64,000 nucleotides of DNA from Bacteroidota bacterium (GTDB lineage Bacteria; Bacteroidota; Bacteroidia; AKYH767-A; OLB10). The notes beneath the pieces were generated by a model, which was given only the letters and a program-made list of their open reading frames with translations, had not been told where the DNA came from and searched no databases. Below, piece by piece: positions 58,604-64,000 of this stretch. Within the stretch, counting starts at the first letter, position 1, and each line of letters begins with the position of its first letter. The position numbers were made by a program, and so were the translations under genes. The stretch is from assembly GCA_016721435.1 (NCBI GenBank), contig JADKIC010000019.1, forward strand, positions 26,652-90,651, in the 5' to 3' direction.

Positions 58604-60619
58604 ATGAACAAGGAATCAGCTGAAAAAAAAATCATAGAACTTACTGCTGCGATAAATGAACATAATTTCAAGTATTATGTCTTGGCTGAACCTGCAATTT
58701 CAGACAGAGATTTTGATGAGCTTTTAGAGGAATTAATCACTCTTGAAAAGCAATTTCCGGACTTACAACTTTCCGATTCACCCTCTCAACGCGTTGGAGG
58801 TACTATTACGAAAGATTTTAAAACTGTTAAACATAAGTACCCCATGCTTTCGCTGGGAAATACCTATTCAGAACAGGATTTACGCGAATTCCATGACCGC
58901 ATTGAAAAGACCTTGGCCGGAGAGTCATTGGAGTATGTCTGTGAACTAAAATTTGATGGTGTGGCCATTGGGCTAACTTATAATAAAGGTAAGCTGGTAC
59001 AAGCCTTAACACGGGGCGATGGTGTACAGGGAGATGACGTCACATTGAATGTAAAGACGATTAAATCTATTCCACTCACCTTAAGAGGGGATAATTTTCC
59101 TGAAAATTTCGAGATCAGGGGAGAGATTATTCTACCGCTGGCCATCTTTAAAAAAATCAATGAAGAACGGGTGGATATTGGAGAAACGCCTTTTGCCAAT
59201 CCGCGAAATTCTGCTGCAGGCACCTTGAAATTGCAGGATAGTACAGAAGTTGCAAGGAGAAAGCTGGATTGTTTTTTATATGCTGTGTATGGTGATCAAT
59301 TGCCCTTTTCCACTCATGAAGAATCATTAAAACAGGCTGCTTCGTGGGGATTTAAAATTTCAAATGAACGTCAGGTTTGCAGAAGTATGGAGGAGGTGCT
59401 CCACTACATTAAGCATTGGGATTCAGCCCGCGAAGATTTGCCATTTGATATAGATGGCGTTGTCTTAAAAGTGAATAGTTTCAGACAGCAAGAAGAACTG
59501 GGTTTTACAGCTAAATCTCCCCGATGGGCTATTGCTTACAAATACAAAGCTCAATCTGTATCCACCAAACTGTTAAGCATTAATTACCAAGTTGGAAGAA
59601 CAGGAGCCATTACACCTGTAGCTAATCTCGAACCTGTCCTTCTTGCCGGAACTACAGTGAAGCGTGCTTCGGTACATAATGCAGATCAAATTGAAAATTG
59701 GATTTGCATGATGGGGATATCGTTTTTGTGGAGAAGGGTGGTGAAATTATACCCAAAATTACCGGTGTTGATCTTTCAAAAAGAAAAGAAGGTGCGAAAC
59801 CGATCGGCTTTATAGAAGAATGCGTTGAATGCGGTACTAAGCTTATTCGCAAAGATGGGGAAGCACAGCATTATTGCCCGAACGAAAGCGGCTGTCCGCC
59901 ACAAATTAGAGGAAGAATCGAACATTTTACTTCCAGAAAAGCAATGAACATCGAGGACTCGGTTCAGAGACTATTGATTTGTTCGTTGCCAGAGGCTTAT
60001 TGAAAGATATCGCTGACATCTATAATCTGACGGCACAGGATATCATGAAACTGGATAGATTTAAAGAGAAATCTGCCGGAAATATTATTGATGGTATCAA
60101 CAAGTCGAAAACTGTTCCTTTTGGCCGGGTATTATTCGCTATCGGCATTCGATTTGTCGGTGATACGGTTGCGAAGAAACTGGCACTTCATTTCACAATA
60201 TGAATGCTATAGCTACTGCAACAGCTGTTCAGTTGATGGAGGCTCCTGAAGTGGGAGAAAAAATTGCAGAAAGTATTTTGGAGTATTTTGCTGATGAAAA
60301 GAACAGGACAATTGTCGATCGGCTTAAAAATGCCGGATTAAATTTTGAAATTTCAGAAAGTGAACAAACCCTTAAAGTGAGTGAAATCTTAAAAGGATTA
60401 ACTGTTGTGATTACCGGTACTTTTGAAAAGCACTCCAGAGAGGATTATAAACGTATTATTGAAGAGAATGCTGGAAAAGTGGGTTCGGGTGTTACTAAGA
60501 AAACATCCATTTTACTTGCAGGCAACGATTGCGGTCCTAGTAAATTGGATAAGGCAACTGATCTAGGCGTGAAAATAATGAATGAAGAGGCCTTTATTGA
60601 GATGATTGGAATACATTAA
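58604..60619 (+). CDS. ligA: NAD-dependent DNA ligase, three frameshifts
   Basis: About 671 aa after repair, the usual length. It seals nicks using NAD. The adenylation Lys is K116 in CELKFDGVAI; GVQGDDVTLNVKTI, ENFEIRGEII and AYKYKAQSVSTKLL are further motifs. The OB fold, a zinc finger (CVECGTKL ... HYCPNESGC), helix-hairpin-helix repeats and a C-terminal BRCT domain (KGLTVVITGTFEKHSREDYK) follow. The frame shifts near 59693 (A run short by one), 59955 (G run short) and 60190 (T run short). LigA is essential, which supports sequence error rather than decay. Confidence 0.94.
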
Positions 60620-60689
60620 TCCTTCCCCCACCTGTTGTTATTCTAATTTTTTTGATAATATCCCTTGTTGTTATTAAATTATTAATTTT

Positions 60690-61262
60690 ATGCCCTTAAG
60701 ACGTCTTGTAAATGAAGAAATCATTCCGTCAGAAAGTTGGCGGTATCTGTTTCTGCGAGAGTATAGAAGCGATCGGCATAACAGACGTTTGATATCTTTT
60801 GAAAAGCAAAATCAATTGGCATTTTGTATGACTCAACCAATGAAAACATTTTGAGTTGGTCAGGAAGTATGTGAAGTTGATGAGAGAGCAGGATCATAAA
60901 GAAGTACTCGCGCTGGGTTACTTTGATGATAAGGAGTTGCCTCCCATGCGATTTTCGAAATTAGGTCTTGACTTTTTTACCCGTAAAGATCTTAACTGGT
61001 ATTATAAACCCATTGCCCCTGTTGTTAAGAATTTTGTGCAGCGCGGTTTGATATTTTAATCGATCTTCATACAGGCAATAGTGTTCCTTTCAGGTATATC
61101 GTTGCCAGTTCCAATGCAGGATTTAAAATAGGAAAGTACGATCGACTTGCTGTTCCGTTTTATGATTTTATGTTGAGTGTTTCTGATACATTGACATTTT
61201 CTCAATTTGTTGATCAGGTAAATCATTATTTAAAATCCTTCAATTATGAATCAGCTCATTAA
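60690..61262 (+). CDS. Hypothetical protein, several frameshifts
   Basis: About 190 aa after repair. It reads MPLRRLVNEEIIPSESWRYL, shifts near 60815-60825 and again near 60850, continues KYVKLMREQDHKEVLALGYF and FTRKDLNWYYKPI, shifts near 61050 and ends NHYLKSFNYESAH with TAA at 61260. No known domain was recognised; the protein is charged, without signal peptide. Its last 17 nt overlap the dapA start, suggesting coupling. Because the frames had to be joined by eye, its exact sequence is uncertain. Confidence 0.5.
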
Positions 61263-62131
61263 AAAATTAACCGGGACGGGTGTTGCAATAGTTACTCCAT
61301 TTCATAAAAATGGCAGTGTTGATTTTAAATCACTCACCCGTTTGGTTGAACATATCATCAAGGTAAATGTGAATACCTCGTTCCACTGGGAACCACAGGC
61401 GAAAGTGTAACATTGAATGCCAATGAAAAGAAAGCCGTTGTTGATTGTGTTTTGGAAACAAATGCTAACCGTATTCCGGTTGTGCTGGGTTTAGGTGGAA
61501 ATAATACACAGGAAATACTAGAGAAAATAAGGCAATTTGACTTTGAGGGAATTTCAGCAATGCTTTCTGTGTCTCCCTACTATAATAAGCCTTCTCAAAA
61601 GGGTATAATTCAACATTATAAGGTTATTGCTGAAGAAGCTCCTGTTCCGGTAATTATCTATAATGTACCCGGTCGGACAGGCTCTAATATTCTTGCTGAA
61701 ACTACACTTGAAATTGCAGGATCTCAAACTAATATTATTGGAGTTAAAGAAGCGAGCGGTAATATTGAACAGATTATGTCTATTATCCGTCAAAGATCAA
61801 ATGGTTTTTAGTGATTTCCGGAGATGATGGTATCACACTTCCACTCCTTGCAGCTGGTGCAGATGGAGTGATTTCTGTAGTTGCAAATGCTTACCCGAAG
61901 CAAGCCTCAGAAATGGTTCGGAATGCTTTAAAGTTTGACTTTAAGAAAGCTCAACAATTGCATTATGATTTATTGCCATTGATACCATTGCTGTTTGCTG
62001 AAGGAAGCCCGGCAGGTATTAAGTATGTCCTAAAGCAATTGGAAATCACAGAGGATGTTGTTCGATTGCCTTTGGTCGGAATTTCTAAGCAATTGGCACA
62101 AAAGATTACCCGTTGTATGGATGATCTTTAG
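61246..62131 (+). CDS. dapA: 4-hydroxy-tetrahydrodipicolinate synthase, two frameshifts
   Basis: About 294 aa after repair, the normal length. The start at 61246 reads MNQLIKKLTGTGVAIVTPF. The TTGESVTLN substrate loop, YNVPGRTGSN and the Schiff-base Lys in IIGVKEASGN are present, and GDDGITLPLLAAGADGVISV follows the second shift. It condenses pyruvate with aspartate semialdehyde in lysine and diaminopimelate synthesis. The shifts lie near 61380 and 61808 (a T run). DapA is essential in most bacteria, so these look like sequence errors. It overlaps the hypothetical gene upstream by 17 nt. Confidence 0.93.
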
Positions 62132-62255
62132 TATTTTGATGTCAAATCGATTTTTGATTTTATTTCAGTATAACTTAACAACATCCCATCTCGTTTTTTT
62201 TACACTTTATTGATTATTCCATTGTATTTTCTGCATTTAGTCAGAGATTTAAACC

Positions 62256-62263
62256 TACATTTG
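62256..62263 (+). promoter_or_regulatory. Candidate -7 box for the last gene
   Basis: TACATTTG matches TAnnTTTG, 25 nt before the ATG at 62289. The -33 element is not clear. Confidence 0.45.
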
Positions 62264-62288
62264 AATACCAAAATCCCCCAATATTATT

Positions 62289-64000
62289 ATGAATAAAGTA
62301 TACAGTTTAGTGCTCTTGTTATTAATTCAAACCATTGCTAATGCTCAATTTAACTTAAATTTGAAGGGTCATCTACCCTATCCTTCAAATACTTGTGCAG
62401 GTATTTGGCATTATGTTGATTCGCTCGGTAATGAATATGCTTTGGTAGGTGTGAATGATCGTCTTGCCATTGTCGATGTAACCGTTGCGACAAATCCTAC
62501 GGAGATTCTCTCTGTCCCTGCTCTACCCGGTCAGTCCAGTTTATGGAGAGAAGTGAAAACAGCCGGAAAGTATGCCTATGCAGTGAGTGAAGGTGGTGGT
62601 GGTGTGATGATCATTGACCTTAGTTATCTCCCGGATTCTGTCCCTTCTAAACATTATTATGGAGATGGTTTAATAAACAACCAGTTGGGCGCAGCGCATA
62701 CGATTGCTGTAACTGATGGATATGCTTATGTTTTCGGTACAGGTGGTGGCCTTGCTTCCGGAGGAGCTGTTATCCTTGATCTGGCTGATCCATGGAATCC
62801 GGTTTACGTCGGACAGTATAATCTGAATTATATTCATGACGGTTACATCAGAGGAGATACCTTGTGGGCTGGTGAGATTTATGCCGGATTATTCAGTGTC
62901 GTAGACATCTCTGATAAAACAAATCCCGTATTGCTGGCCACTCAAAGTACTCCCGGTCAGTTTTGTCATAATACATGGCTTTCAGATAATTCTCAGTTCT
63001 TGTTTACTACTGATGAATTGCCCAATAAACCCTTAGGATCTTTTGATGTGAGTAATTTAGGAAATATAAAATTGGTGGATGAGTATTTTACTGATAGTAT
63101 GCCTGCCAATGAAGTTCATAACGTGAGAGTGTTGAATGATTTTTTAATCAATCCAAGTTATGGTAGTCAACTCACCATTTGTGATGCGGCAAGACCGGAT
63201 AATATCATTGAAATTGCCTCTTATCCCACAGGTAGTTATCTCTGCTGGGATGCCTCCCCCTATCTTCCCAGTGGTAATATTATCGTTGCAGATGTGGATG
63301 GCGGTGTTTATGTTTTAGAACCTAATTATGTAAGAGCCTGCTATCTCGAAGGAAATGTTACAGATTCTATTACCGGCCTGCCATTATCAAATGTCAATGT
63401 AAGCATCCTTCCAACTGATAAAAAAAGTAAAACCAATTTGTCAGGAGACTTTAAAACCGGGCTGGCCACTGCAGGTACATTTGATATAGAATTCAGGAAA
63501 CCGGGCTATATCACAAAAACACTTCAGGGCGTAGTATTAACCAATGGACAATTGACTTTGTTGAACGTAGTTCTTTCTCCATTCGTACTTTTAGGAACTG
63601 TCACAGAACAAGGAAGCGGGAATCCTATTCCCGGTGCTTCAGTATTTGCTGATGACGGTGATAACAGTGCATTTACAATCGCGGATGGTTCCGGAAATTT
63701 CAGCTTTACTACGTTAAGTTCAGGGATGATGGATATTACTGCCACAAGTTGGGGGCATAATTCATTTTGCCAGAGTGTTTTTGTAGACGGTCAGGCGCCT
63801 GTAGTTTTATCTTTAAGTTCAGGTTACTATGATGATTTTATTACTGATCTGGGATGGACGATAAATTCAACTGTGTCAAATGGTGATTGGGAAGAGGAAA
63901 TTCCTAGCGACAAGTTTAGGTGCAATTCCATTAAATCCTGGAGTTGATGTTGCAAACGATTGTGGAGAATTTGCTTTTGTAACAGGTAATGGTGGTGGTT
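62289..64000 (+). CDS. Large secreted protein with choice-of-anchor B / LVIVD and carboxypeptidase-regulatory-like domains, cut by the window end
   Basis: At least 570 aa. A signal peptide (MNKVYSLVLLLLIQTIANAQ) precedes an LVIVD-type beta-propeller (about 25-345), with repeats such as RLAIVDVTVATNPTEILS, GAVILDLADPWNPVYVGQYN and GLFSVVDISDKTNPVLLAT. Two carboxypeptidase-regulatory-like Ig domains follow (about 350-430 and 432-505: LEGNVTDSITGLPLSNVNVS and LGTVTEQGSGNPIPGASVFA). Then a further domain starts (YYDDFITDLGWTIN), and after a shift near 63910 the frame goes on SATSLGAIPLNPGVDVANDC to the window edge. A T9SS sorting domain would be expected beyond the window. Probably a surface or secreted protein, possibly an adhesin or enzyme accessory. 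Confidence 0.8.

Noticed and set aside
1..64000. tRNA, rRNA, insertion sequence or prophage
   Set aside because: Looked for T-loop words, transposase-like proteins and integrases by eye and found none; a covariance-model search was not possible.

Overview
The window looks like a chromosomal segment of an uncultured or draft-quality member of the Bacteroidota. The evidence is four genes ending in type IX secretion (T9SS type A) sorting domains, promoter boxes of the Bacteroidota TTTG / TAnnTTTG type, a LytS/LytR-type sensor and regulator, a Bacteroidota-style IspH, and low-GC coding sequence with few Shine-Dalgarno sites. No tRNA, rRNA, CRISPR array, insertion sequence or prophage was recognised.

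Layout. 1-10070 is a polysaccharide biosynthesis cluster, all on the plus strand: GNAT-type transferase (cut by the window start), polysaccharide deacetylase, hexapeptide acyltransferase, three GT4 glycosyltransferases, WecB-type epimerase, O-antigen ligase/polymerase, a RelE/ParE toxin-antitoxin pair lodged in the middle, a PLP sugar aminotransferase and a PglC/WbaP-type initiating sugar transferase. 10200-25780 is mostly minus-strand housekeeping: SirB1-like protein, an EF-G paralogue, RNase Z, STAS protein, pyrB-pyrR, rpsA, ispH, cmk, T9SS cargo proteins and a FemAB-like protein. 25900-34300 holds a prolyl oligopeptidase, a lipoprotein, a DinB-like protein, YbaB, two POT peptide transporters and a thioredoxin, a set consistent with peptide use. 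34640-40360 (minus) has an outer-membrane protein, pfkA, a NUDIX hydrolase, an enoyl-CoA hydratase and paaZ. 40600-52700 has the LytS/LytR gene, a GT-C-like membrane protein, dnaX, a GH3-family protein, a GT2 and small membrane proteins. 52850-57520 is a GT4-GH57-KUP run. 57590-64000 has a second T9SS choice-of-anchor V protein, ligA, a hypothetical gene, dapA and a large secreted protein cut by the window end.

Two features dominate. First, more than half of the genes are broken by single-base frameshifts (over 40 in 64 kb), mostly in short homopolymers and in essential genes (rpsA, ligA, pyrB, cmk, dapA). This is best explained by indel errors in a long-read or metagenome assembly, so broken genes are annotated here as whole genes with the shift positions given. 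Second, the intergenic spaces carry arrays of exact 7-bp tandem units of different sequence families (TTYAARG, AATTCAG, CCCAATT, CCGGCTA). They start within 0-4 nt of stop codons in the sense direction of the gene, sometimes as inverted pairs. One array has run into the 3' end of an outer-membrane protein gene, replacing its C-terminus. A related 64-bp near-perfect palindrome follows the sugar transferase gene.
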